DNA of 64,000 nt, from NCBI GenBank assembly GCA_965267185.1, contig OZ253937.1, positions 1,240,001-1,304,000 of the forward strand, read 5' to 3'. Shown here piece by piece: positions 41,672 through 51,146 of this stretch. Under the pieces are notes generated by a model. It was not told the origin of the DNA and did no database searches. It worked only from the letters and a program-made list of their open reading frames with translations. The position numbers and the translations under genes were made by a program. Each line of letters begins with the position of its first letter. Position 1 is the first letter of the stretch. The stretch comes from G965267185 sp965267185. Its GTDB lineage: Bacteria; Pseudomonadota; Alphaproteobacteria; UBA6615.

Positions 41672-42510
41672 ACGGATAGAAAATCGCGAACCGCGGCAAT
41701 TTGGTCATCTGCCTGCAATGCCGGCGCATGTCCGACGTTTGCGAACTCGACCAGACTGGCTTGCGGCCCGCGCCGTGTCATCTCATCGGCGGTGTCGGGC
41801 CCCAGCAGATCTGAATCCGCGCCGCGTAGCACCAGCGCGGGACAGGCAATCGCATCCCAGAACTGCCAAAGGTCGATATCTTGCAAGGGTCCATCGCGAA
41901 ATGCATCCGCGATACCAGGGTCATAAGACGGACTTACCGTGCCGTCGTCGTTTTGCCGCGACCCGTGACGCGCCATATGTTGCCACTGCTCGTCGCTCAA
42001 CGCGCCGAACGGCGCGTAGACATCGCGCAGATAGGCCTCGAAAGCCGCCATGTCGGCAAACCGCTTTTCGCCGGTCATGTAAGCGCCAATCCGCTCCAAC
42101 GCCGCCTTGGGAATGAAAGGCCCCACATCGTTCAGCAACAGACGCCGCACCGGACTGCCCGGCATCGCTGCGACCATCATGCCGATCAGCCCGCCCATCG
42201 ACGTGCCGATCCAGTCGACTCGGTCGACGCCGAGCCGGGCGATGAGTGCATTCGCGTCGGCCATATACTGAGGATAGGTGTAACCGGCGGAATCGGTAAG
42301 CCAGCCGCTTTGGCCACGCCCGACAACATCAAGGCAGACAACACGATGAGTCGCTGACAATTTTTCCGCCAAGGCATCGAAACTGCGGGCGTTTTGACTG
42401 AGGCCATGAACGCACACGACCGTTGGGTCGCCCGCGTCTCCCCACTCGGTATAGTGGAGCCGGTGAAATCCTTTCGGGCTCAATCCAAGAAATGAGCGTG
42501 ACCGCATCAC
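41668..42510 (-). CDS. Alpha/beta hydrolase
   Basis: 280-residue hydrolase with oxyanion motif VCVHGLSQNARSFD, nucleophile Ser in IGTSMGGLIGM, acid Asp in LVLRGADSDLLG and His in NVGHAPAL. Substrate not predictable; close in pattern to carboxylesterase/lactonase-like hydrolases. First gene of a two-hydrolase operon, divergent from the acetyltransferase gene. Confidence 0.9.
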   Translation of the reverse strand: MMRSRSFLGLSPKGFHRLHYTEWGDAGDPTVVCVHGLSQNARSFDALAEKLSATHRVVCLDVVGRGQSGWLTDSAGYTYPQYMADANALIARLGVDRVDWIGTSMGGLIGMMVAAMPGSPVRRLLLNDVGPFIPKAALERIGAYMTGEKRFADMAAFEAYLRDVYAPFGALSDEQWQHMARHGSRQNDDGTVSPSYDPGIADAFRDGPLQDIDLWQFWDAIACPALVLRGADSDLLGPDTADEMTRRGPQASLVEFANVGHAPALQADDQIAAVRDFLSV

Positions 42511-42608
42511 GGCGCACCTCTACCCTTACCCGAGATATCTAGACATAAGATCATCTGCCGCGGCAGCGTAGTGCGCGCGGCCGGAGGGTCAAGCGACAGG
42601 AGAACAGA

Positions 42609-43058
42609 ATGGCGGAGATCGCAATCGATCCGCCGCAGCCTGAAGACGAGGAGATTTGGCGGCAACTCTTTGAGGGCTATCAGCGGTTTTACAAAATGCC
42701 CGAAGACCCAAGCGTCGCGGTGCGCGTCTGGCAATGGATCCACGATCCCGCTCACGCAACGGAGTGCTTGCTCGCCCGCGACGCCAGCGGGCAAGTAGTA
42801 GGCTTGGCTCATTTTCGCGAACTGCCCCGGCCATTGTCGGCCACGACGGCTGGATTTCTCGACGATCTTTTCGTCGCGCCCGACGCCCGCGGCGGCGGCT
42901 ATGCCGATGCGCTGATCGAGGCCGTGAGCGCCATTGGCCGCGACCGCGGTTGGTCTTGGCTGCGTTGGTTCACCGCGGAAGACAATTACCGGGCCCGTGC
43001 GCTCTATGACCGTGTCGCCAATCTAAGCCCGTGGAAGACATATCAGGTCGATCTCTAG
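42609..43058 (+). CDS. GNAT-family N-acetyltransferase
   Basis: 149 residues with the GNAT acetyl-CoA site in the beta-4/alpha-3 region: FLDDLFVAPDARGGGYADAL (Q/RxxGxG/A variant, ARGGGYA), followed by WLRWFTAEDNYRARALYDRV, the common end of the fold. The acceptor is unknown. It is 10 bases upstream of the penicillin acylase family gene on the same strand. Confidence 0.88.
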   Translation: MAEIAIDPPQPEDEEIWRQLFEGYQRFYKMPEDPSVAVRVWQWIHDPAHATECLLARDASGQVVGLAHFRELPRPLSATTAGFLDDLFVAPDARGGGYADALIEAVSAIGRDRGWSWLRWFTAEDNYRARALYDRVANLSPWKTYQVDL

Positions 43059-43068
43059 GGAACGCCGC

Positions 43069-45468
43069 GTGAGACGGATTGGCCGATACCTCGCGTATTT
43101 GGTCGGCGGTGTTGCCGGGCTGGCGATTATCGCCGCAATAGCCGTTGCCGCGGCTGGCGCAATCATCCTCGAAACGACCGTGCCCGACTATAACGGCGAA
43201 GACCGTATTCCCGAGCTCGGCGGACAGGTGACGGTGATTCGCGACGCGAACGCCGTACCCCATATCTTTGCCGAAAACGCGCTGGATGCCTACCGCGCAC
43301 TCGGTTACCTGCATGCCCAGGATCGGTTCTTCCAGATGGAGTTGGCGCGCCGCGTCGGAACCGGCCAGCTCTCGGAACTCATCGGCGCGGCCGGCCTGCG
43401 CTCGGACAGATTCATGCGCACGCTGGGGGTTGGCGACCTGGCCGAAGCCGCCGTTGCCAATATGGCGCCTGAGACCCGCCGAACCGTCGATGCCTATTCC
43501 GAAGGGGTGAACGCGTGGCTGCAGTCATCCCATAAGGGACGGCCGCCTGAGTTGATCTTGCTGGGCGTTGACCCGGCCCCGTGGCGTCCCGCCGACAGCG
43601 CTATCTGGGGCCGCCTCATGGCGCTGCTGTTGTCCGGCAATTGGACTGACGAAATTCTGCGGGCGCAAATCGGGGCGTTGCTCGAGCCACAACAAGTCGA
43701 CGATCTGTGGCCCGGCGAGCCCGACGACAGCCCTACCACCCTAGCCGATGCTGCAGCGTGGGACCGGCAGCTGGATTTCACCGGAATTGCCGAAGCAATT
43801 CCCGAGTTTCTATTTCAAGCGAGCGCCTCCAACCAATGGGTGGTGGACGGCAGCCGCAGCACCAGCGGCAAACCGCTGTTGGCCAACGATCCCCATCTGG
43901 GCTTCATGGCGCCCGGCATATGGTACCTAGCCCGCATCGTCACCCCGGAGTTCACCGGCGCAGGTGCCACCCTGCCCGGCCAGCCCTTCTTCGCCATCGG
44001 CCACAATAGTCATCTCGCGTGGGGGTTCGCCACGACCCATGCCGATACCCAGGATCTGTTCGTCGAACGGCTGAACCCGGCGGATCGGAACCAATATGAG
44101 GCGCCCGGCGGCCCGATAGCGTTCGAGACGCGCGAAGAGGCGATCGACATTCGGTTTCGTGGCGATCCCGAGATCATCACCGTTCGCAGAACGCGCCATG
44201 GGCCAGTTATTTCGGATATCAGCGAGACCGCGGCGGAGGTAACGCCCGCCGATCATGTGCTCGCCCTCGCTTTTCCGGCGCTGCGGCCCGACGACAGAAC
44301 CGCCGACGCGCTTTTTCGAATCAACCGGGCCAAAACGCGCGATGAGTTGATGGCGGCATTGCGGCTGTTCCACTCGCCAATGCAGAATATCGTGTACGCG
44401 TTTACCGACGGCGACATCGGTTTCGTCGCACCAGCGCGCGTGCCAATCCGCCAAAAGGGCGATGGGCGAGTGCCGGTGCCCGGCTGGACCGGCGACTATG
44501 ACTGGGAAGGCTTCGTGCCGTTTACCGAACTACCTCAAGACGCGAACCCGCCAAAGGGCTGGGTCGCCAACGCGAACAACCGGGTCGTCGACGACGGCTA
44601 CCCCCATCTGATCACGCCGGACTGGCCGGAAGGCTACCGCGCCGACCGTATTACAACTTTGCTAGGGCAAAGGCGGCAGCATGACCCGGACAGCTTCGCC
44701 ACGCTGCAAAACGATATCGTCTCCAACGCCGCGCTGGAGCTGTTACCTTTGTTACTGGAACACCTCGCACCGTCGGACGACCCGCTCGCGCGCGATGCCG
44801 CATCGCTGCTGCGAGTATGGGACGGCACGATGGCGCGCTCGCAAGCGCAGCCGTTGATATTCGTCGCCTGGTTGCGCGCCCTGGGTGACCGGCTGCACGG
44901 CGACGAGCTGGGGGATCTGGCGCCCCGCTATCGCGGCATTCGGCCCCGCGTTCTGCACCGCATGCTCAGCGAGCGGCCCCAATGGTGCGACGATGTCGGC
45001 ACCGCTGCCATCGAAGACTGCACGGCGACGGTATCGTTAGCGTTTACCGACGCTATCGGCGAATTGCGCGACCGGTTGGGCGATGACCCAGCGGCATGGC
45101 GTTGGGGCGACCTTCACGTCGCCCGCTTCGATCACCCGATAGTCGGCCGCATCCCGCTGCTACGCGACCTGTTCGCCGCGACGATCTCGACCGACGGCGG
45201 CGATTTCACGGTGAACCGCGGTACGCCTCGGCCGACCGGTGAGAGCCCGTTCAGCCACGTTCATGGCGCTGGCCTGAGAGCGATTTTCGACCTGTCGGAC
45301 CTCGAAAACTCCCGCCTCATGATCGCGACGGGCCAGTCGGGACACGTCCGCTCGCCGTTTTTCGCCAATACGACACCCGCCTGGCGGGATGGCCTATATT
45401 TCGTTCTGCAGGGTGACCCCGGCGCGCTTCGTGAAGAAGCAACCGGCGAGTTAACCCTTGTGCCATGA
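43069..45468 (+). CDS. Penicillin acylase (S45) family N-terminal nucleophile hydrolase
   Basis: 799 residues. An N-terminal hydrophobic signal/anchor (~9-36) sends it to the periplasm; the alpha chain (ALGYLHAQDRFFQMELARR) is followed by the nucleophile S254 in SASNQWVVDG, where self-cleavage would create the beta chain, then PLLANDPHLGFMAPG and AIGHNSHLAWGFAT. Family members cleave beta-lactam side chains or acyl-homoserine lactones; which applies here cannot be told. GTG start (43069). Confidence 0.92.
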   Translation: MRRIGRYLAYLVGGVAGLAIIAAIAVAAAGAIILETTVPDYNGEDRIPELGGQVTVIRDANAVPHIFAENALDAYRALGYLHAQDRFFQMELARRVGTGQLSELIGAAGLRSDRFMRTLGVGDLAEAAVANMAPETRRTVDAYSEGVNAWLQSSHKGRPPELILLGVDPAPWRPADSAIWGRLMALLLSGNWTDEILRAQIGALLEPQQVDDLWPGEPDDSPTTLADAAAWDRQLDFTGIAEAIPEFLFQASASNQWVVDGSRSTSGKPLLANDPHLGFMAPGIWYLARIVTPEFTGAGATLPGQPFFAIGHNSHLAWGFATTHADTQDLFVERLNPADRNQYEAPGGPIAFETREEAIDIRFRGDPEIITVRRTRHGPVISDISETAAEVTPADHVLALAFPALRPDDRTADALFRINRAKTRDELMAALRLFHSPMQNIVYAFTDGDIGFVAPARVPIRQKGDGRVPVPGWTGDYDWEGFVPFTELPQDANPPKGWVANANNRVVDDGYPHLITPDWPEGYRADRITTLLGQRRQHDPDSFATLQNDIVSNAALELLPLLLEHLAPSDDPLARDAASLLRVWDGTMARSQAQPLIFVAWLRALGDRLHGDELGDLAPRYRGIRPRVLHRMLSERPQWCDDVGTAAIEDCTATVSLAFTDAIGELRDRLGDDPAAWRWGDLHVARFDHPIVGRIPLLRDLFAATISTDGGDFTVNRGTPRPTGESPFSHVHGAGLRAIFDLSDLENSRLMIATGQSGHVRSPFFANTTPAWRDGLYFVLQGDPGALREEATGELTLVP

Positions 45469-45480
45469 TGTAGCATCATG
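45464..45480. repeat. Short perfect palindrome overlapping the acylase stop
   Basis: CATGATG-TAG-CATCATG: 7-bp perfect arms around TAG, beginning at the acylase stop codon, 12 bases upstream of the ilvA start. May be an operator or chance. Confidence 0.4.
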
Positions 45481-45491
45481 ATTGCAACACC

Positions 45492-46715
45492 ATGACCATA
45501 ACTCTCACCGATATCGAAGCCGCCGCCACTGTTCTAAAGGGCTCGGTCGTTCACACGCCGACGAGCCTGTCGCCGGGACTGTCCCGGGCTGCCGGCATCG
45601 ACATCCACCTGAAGCTCGAAAACCTGCAGCACACCGGATCGTTTAAGGTGCGCGGCGCGCTGAACAAGTTGTCGAGCCTGTCGCGCGACAAGAACGCCGG
45701 TGTTATCGCCTGCTCCGCCGGCAATCACGGACAGGGCGTCGCCTATTTCGCCGGCAAGCTCGGGTTCCCCGCTACGGTCGTGATGCCGAAGGACACCCCG
45801 TTTACCAAGGTCTCGCGTACCGAGCGTTATGGCGCGACGGTGGTTCTGGAAGGCGACACATTTGCCGATGCGCAAGCGTTCACCCACGAACTCGCCGACC
45901 GTGAAAATCTTACGTTTATCCCACCCTATGACGATCCGCTGATCATCGCCGGACAAGGCACTATTGGGCTCGAAATGCTGGCCGATCTGCCGGCGTTGGA
46001 CACCATCGTGGTGCCGATCGGCGGTGGCGGCCTGATCGCCGGTATCGCCACGGCGGCAAAAGCGATCAAACCTGGCATCCGTATCGTCGGCGTCGAGACC
46101 GCGCTCTACCCGTCGATGCGCGATACGTTAGCCGGCAACCCCGTCGAAGCGGGCGGGGCTACGCTTGCCGAGGGTATCGCTGTCAAAACTCCGGGCACCC
46201 ACACTCTGCCGATCGTCCGCGACCTGGTCGACCGGATTGTCGTGCTCGAGGAAGCGGCTATCGAAAGCGCTGTCGAGCTGATGGCGGACGCCGGCCGGCT
46301 GGTGGTCGAAGGTGCGGGCGCGGTCGGCCTCGGCGCCGTCCTGGCGGAGCCGGATCTGTTCCGCGATGGCGTGACCGGTTTGGTGGTAAGCGGCGGCAAC
46401 ATCGATATGCGGGTGTTCGCATCGGTGCTACTGCGTGGGCTGGTGCGCGGCGGCCGGTTGGTACGCTTACGCGTCCAAATCACCGACGCTCCTGGCAACC
46501 TTGCCCAGGTCACCCGCATCATCGGCGAGGCCGGTGGAAACATCGTCGAGATCGTGCACCAGCGATTATTCTACGATGTGCCGGTGAAACAGACCGATAT
46601 CGATGTCGTGATCGAGACCCGCAATACCACCCACACTGCAGAAATCAGGGAAAAACTCGACGCCGCGGGCTGGCCCACGCAGGCCGTCAGCCACGCCAGC
46701 GCCGCGACGTCCTAA
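45492..46715 (+). CDS. Threonine dehydratase (threonine ammonia-lyase) with ACT domain
   Basis: Pyridoxal-phosphate enzyme deaminating threonine (or serine) to 2-oxobutyrate. 407 residues: PLP Lys K52 in HTGSFKVRGALN, phosphate-binding glycines VVPIGGGGLIAG, and a C-terminal ACT domain (~330-400: RLRVQITDAPGNLAQVTRII). The length and single ACT domain fit the catabolic/short type rather than biosynthetic IlvA with two ACT-like domains. Confidence 0.93.
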   Translation: MTITLTDIEAAATVLKGSVVHTPTSLSPGLSRAAGIDIHLKLENLQHTGSFKVRGALNKLSSLSRDKNAGVIACSAGNHGQGVAYFAGKLGFPATVVMPKDTPFTKVSRTERYGATVVLEGDTFADAQAFTHELADRENLTFIPPYDDPLIIAGQGTIGLEMLADLPALDTIVVPIGGGGLIAGIATAAKAIKPGIRIVGVETALYPSMRDTLAGNPVEAGGATLAEGIAVKTPGTHTLPIVRDLVDRIVVLEEAAIESAVELMADAGRLVVEGAGAVGLGAVLAEPDLFRDGVTGLVVSGGNIDMRVFASVLLRGLVRGGRLVRLRVQITDAPGNLAQVTRIIGEAGGNIVEIVHQRLFYDVPVKQTDIDVVIETRNTTHTAEIREKLDAAGWPTQAVSHASAATS

Positions 46716-46790
46716 ACGGCTTCTTAACCAGTCTCAAGCAATCTAGCTCCAACGCGCGAATACCGCAGAATTAGGCGGGTTGGGAGCCCT

Positions 46791-47654
46791 ATGTTTGTTA
46801 TTATCGGTTGGGTCGTCGTCACGGCTTGCGTGCTTGGCGGATACATGGCCTTGGGCGGCAAACTCGGCGTGCTTTGGCAGCCCTTCGAGGTGGTCATTAT
46901 CGGCGGCGCCGCCGTTGGCGCGTTCATCGCCGGCAATCCAAAATGGGTGATCAAATCCACCGGTAAGAGCGTCAAGGCCGCAATGAAGGGGCCGGCCAAC
47001 AGCAAGGACGACTACCTCGAGCTGCTGTCGATGATGTACGCCACGTTCAAACTGGCGAAGACCAAGGGCAATTTAGCCCTCGAACAGCACATCGAGAACC
47101 CCGAGGAAAGCACCCTTTTCGCCAACTTTCCCAACTTCATGAGCGACCATCATGCGGTCGAGTTTTTCTGCGACTACCTGCGGCTGGTGACCCTTGGGAC
47201 CGAGAAGGCGCACGAGCTTGAATCCTTGATGGATGAAGAGCTCGAAATCCATCACCATCAAGACGCGACCGTCGCCGGCGCCATGCAGGGCATGGCCGAC
47301 GGCCTGCCGGCCCTCGGTATCGTCGCCGCTGTGCTCGGCGTCATCAAAACCATGGGCTCGATCACCGAACCGCCCGAGATTCTCGGTAAGCTGATCGGCG
47401 GCGCCCTGGTTGGCACATTCCTTGGCGTGCTCTTGGCCTACGGTTTCGTCGGTCCCCTCGCCACAGCGATCACCGGCGCTCAAGAGGCCAACAGCAAATA
47501 CCTCGGCTGCATTCGGGCCGGCATCTTGGCCCATGTGCAAGGCTACGCTCCGGCGGTGTCGGTGGAATTCGCCCGCAAATCGTTGATGTCCGACGCGCGC
47601 CCAACCTTCGCGGAACTTGAGGAAGCCACCAACGCCGCGCCATCTGCAACGTAG
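46791..47654 (+). CDS. motA: Flagellar motor stator protein MotA
   Basis: MotA with MotB forms the ion-driven stator. 287 residues with four transmembrane helices: two near the N-terminus (~1-22 and ~33-50) and two in the C-terminal third (GLPALGIVAAVLGVIKTMGS and LVGTFLGVLLAYGFVGPLAT), the conserved proline segments and a large cytoplasmic loop. 25 bases before motB, same strand. Confidence 0.96.
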   Translation: MFVIIGWVVVTACVLGGYMALGGKLGVLWQPFEVVIIGGAAVGAFIAGNPKWVIKSTGKSVKAAMKGPANSKDDYLELLSMMYATFKLAKTKGNLALEQHIENPEESTLFANFPNFMSDHHAVEFFCDYLRLVTLGTEKAHELESLMDEELEIHHHQDATVAGAMQGMADGLPALGIVAAVLGVIKTMGSITEPPEILGKLIGGALVGTFLGVLLAYGFVGPLATAITGAQEANSKYLGCIRAGILAHVQGYAPAVSVEFARKSLMSDARPTFAELEEATNAAPSAT

Positions 47655-47679
47655 TTCGAGGCAGTGAAATAGCCACTCC

Positions 47680-48807
47680 ATGACGGATCTCGAACCCGAA
47701 CAACCGATCATTGTCAAAAAGATCAAGAAGGGCGGCCATGGCCATCATGGCGGCGCCTGGAAGGTGGCCTATGCCGACTTCGTGACCGCGATGATGGCCT
47801 TCTTTCTGCTGCTCTGGCTGTTGAACGCAACGACGGAAGAGCAAAAGGCCGGCCTCGCGGACTATTTTTCGCCGGCCTCGGTCGCCAACCCGAGCAGCGG
47901 CTCGGGAAGCGTCTTGGGCGGTCAGACCATCAGCGTCGAAGGCAATCAGGTCTCCGCCGGCGGTCCCAGCGAAGGCGGTGTGACCCTGCCCATACCGCCC
48001 AGCGTCAACGGCCGGGAGGTCCCTGCCGAGGAGCAAGACCCGACCGCCGAAGAATCGGGTGGTGCGGGCACCGAGGACGCCGGAAGCGGCGACACGGAAA
48101 CGGAGATCGAGGAAATTCGGTCGCAGACCGCCGACAAGGTCGTCGAGGAAGAGGTCGACGAACTTCTGGCGCGGCGCGAGCAAGAACGCTTCGAAGCCGC
48201 CGAGGAGGAGCTGCGTCAGGCAATCGAATCGGTGCCTGAACTCGTGGACCTGCAGGATAGCTTGCTCATCGAGCAAACCCCCGAAGGTTTGCGTATTCAA
48301 TTGGTCGACCAAGACGGACTTTCGATGTTCGCCCTGGGGAGCGCCGATGCTAACGATCAGCTCAAAAAGCTAATCAGCCTTGTCGCTCAAGTCGTGAGCC
48401 AGCTCCCGAATAAGCTTTCGATCTCGGGCCATACCGACAGCCGCCCGTTCCGTAACGATGACGGCTACTCCAACTGGGAGTTAAGCTCCGACCGCGCCAA
48501 TGCCGCCCGCCGCCTTTTGATCGATGAGGGCCTGGATTTGGATCGGGTCGCCAACGTGCAAGGCCGCGCCGCGACCGAACCGCTCCTACCCGAAGACACG
48601 ACCAACGCCAGCAACCGGCGCATCAGTATGGTCTTGCTGCGCGAAGCCAACCTGGCCCAACCAGGGCTTGAGGACGCTATCGGAGCCCCCGAAGAGGCCG
48701 CCGCTCCGCCACCGGCCGAGCAAGTCGAGCCGCAGCGGCCGCCCGTGATCAACCCCGGTGCCCCGGCGCGCGACGCGCGAACCCGTCACCTCGAGCCCCC
48801 CAGCTAA
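47680..48807 (+). CDS. motB: Flagellar motor stator protein MotB
   Basis: 375 residues: one transmembrane helix with the proton-carrying Asp D33 in YADFVTAMMAFFLLLWL, plug region, a long acidic linker (~95-170), and an OmpA-like peptidoglycan-binding domain (~195-330: LSISGHTDSRPF, NWELSSDRANAARRLL, NRRISMVLL). The Asp-in-FVTAMMAFF context indicates an H+-type stator. The linker and Pro-rich C-terminal tail are longer than in E. coli MotB (308 residues). Confidence 0.95.
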   Translation: MTDLEPEQPIIVKKIKKGGHGHHGGAWKVAYADFVTAMMAFFLLLWLLNATTEEQKAGLADYFSPASVANPSSGSGSVLGGQTISVEGNQVSAGGPSEGGVTLPIPPSVNGREVPAEEQDPTAEESGGAGTEDAGSGDTETEIEEIRSQTADKVVEEEVDELLARREQERFEAAEEELRQAIESVPELVDLQDSLLIEQTPEGLRIQLVDQDGLSMFALGSADANDQLKKLISLVAQVVSQLPNKLSISGHTDSRPFRNDDGYSNWELSSDRANAARRLLIDEGLDLDRVANVQGRAATEPLLPEDTTNASNRRISMVLLREANLAQPGLEDAIGAPEEAAAPPPAEQVEPQRPPVINPGAPARDARTRHLEPPS

Positions 48808-48941
48808 CGCCACCGCGTTTCCCTTATAGGGTTAACGCTATGGGGGTTTACGGCCACCCGCGCTTATCGATACAGTCGTGATCGTCGACGCGCTCGCAGT
48901 TCATCTGGGCGCGTTTTATGCAACGCCCGCGCGCTTGATCG

Positions 48942-49658
48942 ATGACCAGCCACGCTTCGAAACCACCTCTCGTTTTTTATCGCACCGGTCCGATGCCATG
49001 CCCGTACTTGACCGGGCATGTCGAGCGCAATCTCTTCACCGAGCTGCGCGGTGTGCAGGCGCAAGAGCAGCATGAGACTCTGACCCGGGCCGGCTTCCGG
49101 CGTTCTCACCACATTGTGTACCGGCCCGCCTGTCCGGGATGCGCAGGGTGCGTACCGGTGCGGATCATAGCCGATCAATATCGCCCGACCCGTTCGGAGC
49201 GCCGGGTGCTGCGCCGCAATGCCGATTTGTCGGCGGCACTGCTGGAACCGGTGGCAACCGATGAACATTACGCCGTATTCGCCGCCTATCAGCGCGACCG
49301 CCACGGCGACGGGGAAATGGCGGCGATGACGTTTTCCGATTTCCGGGCGATGGTCGAAGATACCGTCGTCGATACCCAGCTTGTCGAGTTTCGGGATGGG
49401 AACGGCACGCTGGTTGCCGGTTGTTTGATCGACCGGGTGAGCGATGCGTTTTCCGCCGTATATAGCTACTACGACCCGCAGCACGGCGACCGCAGCCTCG
49501 GCAATTTCATGATCCTGTGGCTCGTTGAAACAGCGGCCAGCATCGGTTTGTCGTATGTTTATCTGGGCTATTGGATCGAGGCCTGCGACAAGATGTCGTA
49601 CAAAACACGTTACCGGCCCATTGAGCTGCTCGGCGACGCGGGCTGGAAAAGACTATAG
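48942..49658 (+). CDS. bpt: Aspartate/glutamate leucyltransferase (Bpt)
   Basis: Bpt adds leucine from Leu-tRNA to proteins with N-terminal Asp or Glu, making them substrates for ClpS/ClpAP degradation. 238 residues: CPYLTGHVERNLFTEL near the N-terminus, RPACPGCAGCVPVRI with conserved Cys, and the acetyltransferase-like C-terminal part (FMILWLVETAASIGLSYVYL, GYWIEACDKMSYKTRYRP). It stands alone downstream of motB. Confidence 0.94.
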   Translation: MTSHASKPPLVFYRTGPMPCPYLTGHVERNLFTELRGVQAQEQHETLTRAGFRRSHHIVYRPACPGCAGCVPVRIIADQYRPTRSERRVLRRNADLSAALLEPVATDEHYAVFAAYQRDRHGDGEMAAMTFSDFRAMVEDTVVDTQLVEFRDGNGTLVAGCLIDRVSDAFSAVYSYYDPQHGDRSLGNFMILWLVETAASIGLSYVYLGYWIEACDKMSYKTRYRPIELLGDAGWKRL

Positions 49659-49889
49659 TACCTGCCACTCTGCTTCCGCGGCAGCCGCACACCTCCTACT
49701 CACGTGTTCATACTTTGGTCTAGGACCGATGGCGTTGCTCCAATTGAGGGGCTGTCCTAAGGTGCTCGCAACTCGATAGGCTACGCTACGGTTGTATCCT
49801 TTCGGCACTGAAATTACCGGTGCGTGATCGTTGCGCAATCAACGCATGGATCGGAAAACCAAGAACGACGAGCAGTCAGGGAGAAAGTC

Positions 49890-50987
49890 ATGGAACGACG
49901 TAAGTTTATCAAAACAGCCGGCCTCGCAGGCGTCGGCGGCGCTGCTGCGGCATCGGGCTTCGCGGCCCCGGCGATCGCTCAGGAGCGGGTCGAGTTTGCC
50001 ATGGTCACGACATGGCCGCGCGACTTCCCCGGTCTCGGCACGGGCGCCCAGCGCTTTGCCGCGCGCCTCGCCGATATGTCGGAAGGCCGCATCCAGGTGC
50101 AATATTTCGCCGCGGGCGAACGCGTCGGTGCGTTCGATTCGTTCGACGAAGTGGCCTCGGGTAACGCCCAGGGCTACCACGCTGCCGACTACTACTGGAA
50201 AGGCAAGCATCCGGGTTGGGCATATTTCACCGCTGTGCCGTTCGGCCTCACCTATACGGAAATGAACGCTTGGATCCGTTTCGGCGGCGGTCAGGAACTA
50301 TGGGATGAGCTGGGCAGCCAGTTCGATCTCAAAGGCGTGATGGCCGGCAACACCGGCGTTCAGATGGGCGGCTGGTTCAACAAGGAAATTAACAGCGCCG
50401 ACGACCTCAAGGGCCTCAAGATGCGTATTCCGGGCCTCGGCGGCGACGTCATGGCCAAGCTGGGTGCCTCGCCGGTTTCCCTGCCGGGCGGGCAGATTTA
50501 CGAGAACCTCGTCTCCGGCGCCATCGACGCGACCGAGTGGGTCGGTCCCTGGAACGACAGCTTCATGAAGTTCTATGAAGCCGCCAAGTTCTACTACTTC
50601 CCGGGCATGCACGAGCCGGGATCGATGTTGGCCTTGGGCATGAACGCCTCGTTCTGGGGCACACTGTCGAAGTCCGACCAGACCATCATCGAAGCCGCAG
50701 CCGGCATGGAAAACGACGTCATGATGGCCGAGTACAACGCCAAGAATGGCGAATCGTTGGCTTCGCTGATCAACGACCAGGGCGTCGAGCTGCGCGAATT
50801 CAACGACGAAATCTACGATAGCTTCGGCACAGCAGCCAACGAAGTGTTCGAAGAGGTTCGCGCACACGGCGACCTCGCCAACCGTATTCACGAGAGCTTC
50901 TTGAAGGCTCGTCGGGAAGTCGGCGGTTGGGCGAACATTTCTGACGTGGCCTATCTGCGTCAGCGCAACCGCGTTCTTGGCCTTTAG
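49890..50987 (+). CDS. TRAP transporter substrate-binding protein, TakP-like
   Basis: 365-residue periplasmic receptor of a TRAP carrier. It begins with a twin-arginine-type signal (MERRKFIKTAGLAGVGGAAA, cleaved about AIAQ). The body has TakP (alpha-keto acid receptor) landmarks: GNTGVQMGGWF, INSADDLKGLKMRIPG, SGAIDATEWVGPWND and FYYFPGMHEPG. The substrate is probably a keto acid or related organic acid, by analogy. The start at 49890 has GGGAG; an upstream frame to 49824 adds unlikely residues. It is the first gene of a three-gene TRAP operon. Confidence 0.94.
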   Translation: MERRKFIKTAGLAGVGGAAAASGFAAPAIAQERVEFAMVTTWPRDFPGLGTGAQRFAARLADMSEGRIQVQYFAAGERVGAFDSFDEVASGNAQGYHAADYYWKGKHPGWAYFTAVPFGLTYTEMNAWIRFGGGQELWDELGSQFDLKGVMAGNTGVQMGGWFNKEINSADDLKGLKMRIPGLGGDVMAKLGASPVSLPGGQIYENLVSGAIDATEWVGPWNDSFMKFYEAAKFYYFPGMHEPGSMLALGMNASFWGTLSKSDQTIIEAAAGMENDVMMAEYNAKNGESLASLINDQGVELREFNDEIYDSFGTAANEVFEEVRAHGDLANRIHESFLKARREVGGWANISDVAYLRQRNRVLGL

Positions 50988-51005
50988 TTCGTAACGCCAA
51001 GAGCA

Positions 51006-51050
51006 AGACGTAAAGAGAAAGCGGAGCCCAGGGCTCCGCTTTCCACGTCT
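51006..51050 (+). promoter_or_regulatory. Intergenic stem-loop between receptor and permease genes
   Basis: An AAAGCGGAGCCC / GGGCTCCGCTTT stem (51018-51042) with an outer AGACGT/ACGTCT pair and no T-run after it. Such hairpins between abundant receptor genes and their permeases commonly stabilise the upstream mRNA or reduce readthrough; this is inferred here. A partial terminator is the alternative. Confidence 0.7.
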
Positions 51051-51146
51051 CCTTGAAAAACGCGATCCCGCGGATGCTCGTCCTCACGCCGTGCTCGGTA
51101 TTTCTGGCAAACCCAGGCCCTCCAACGTGCGCCGGGTAACGGAAAA

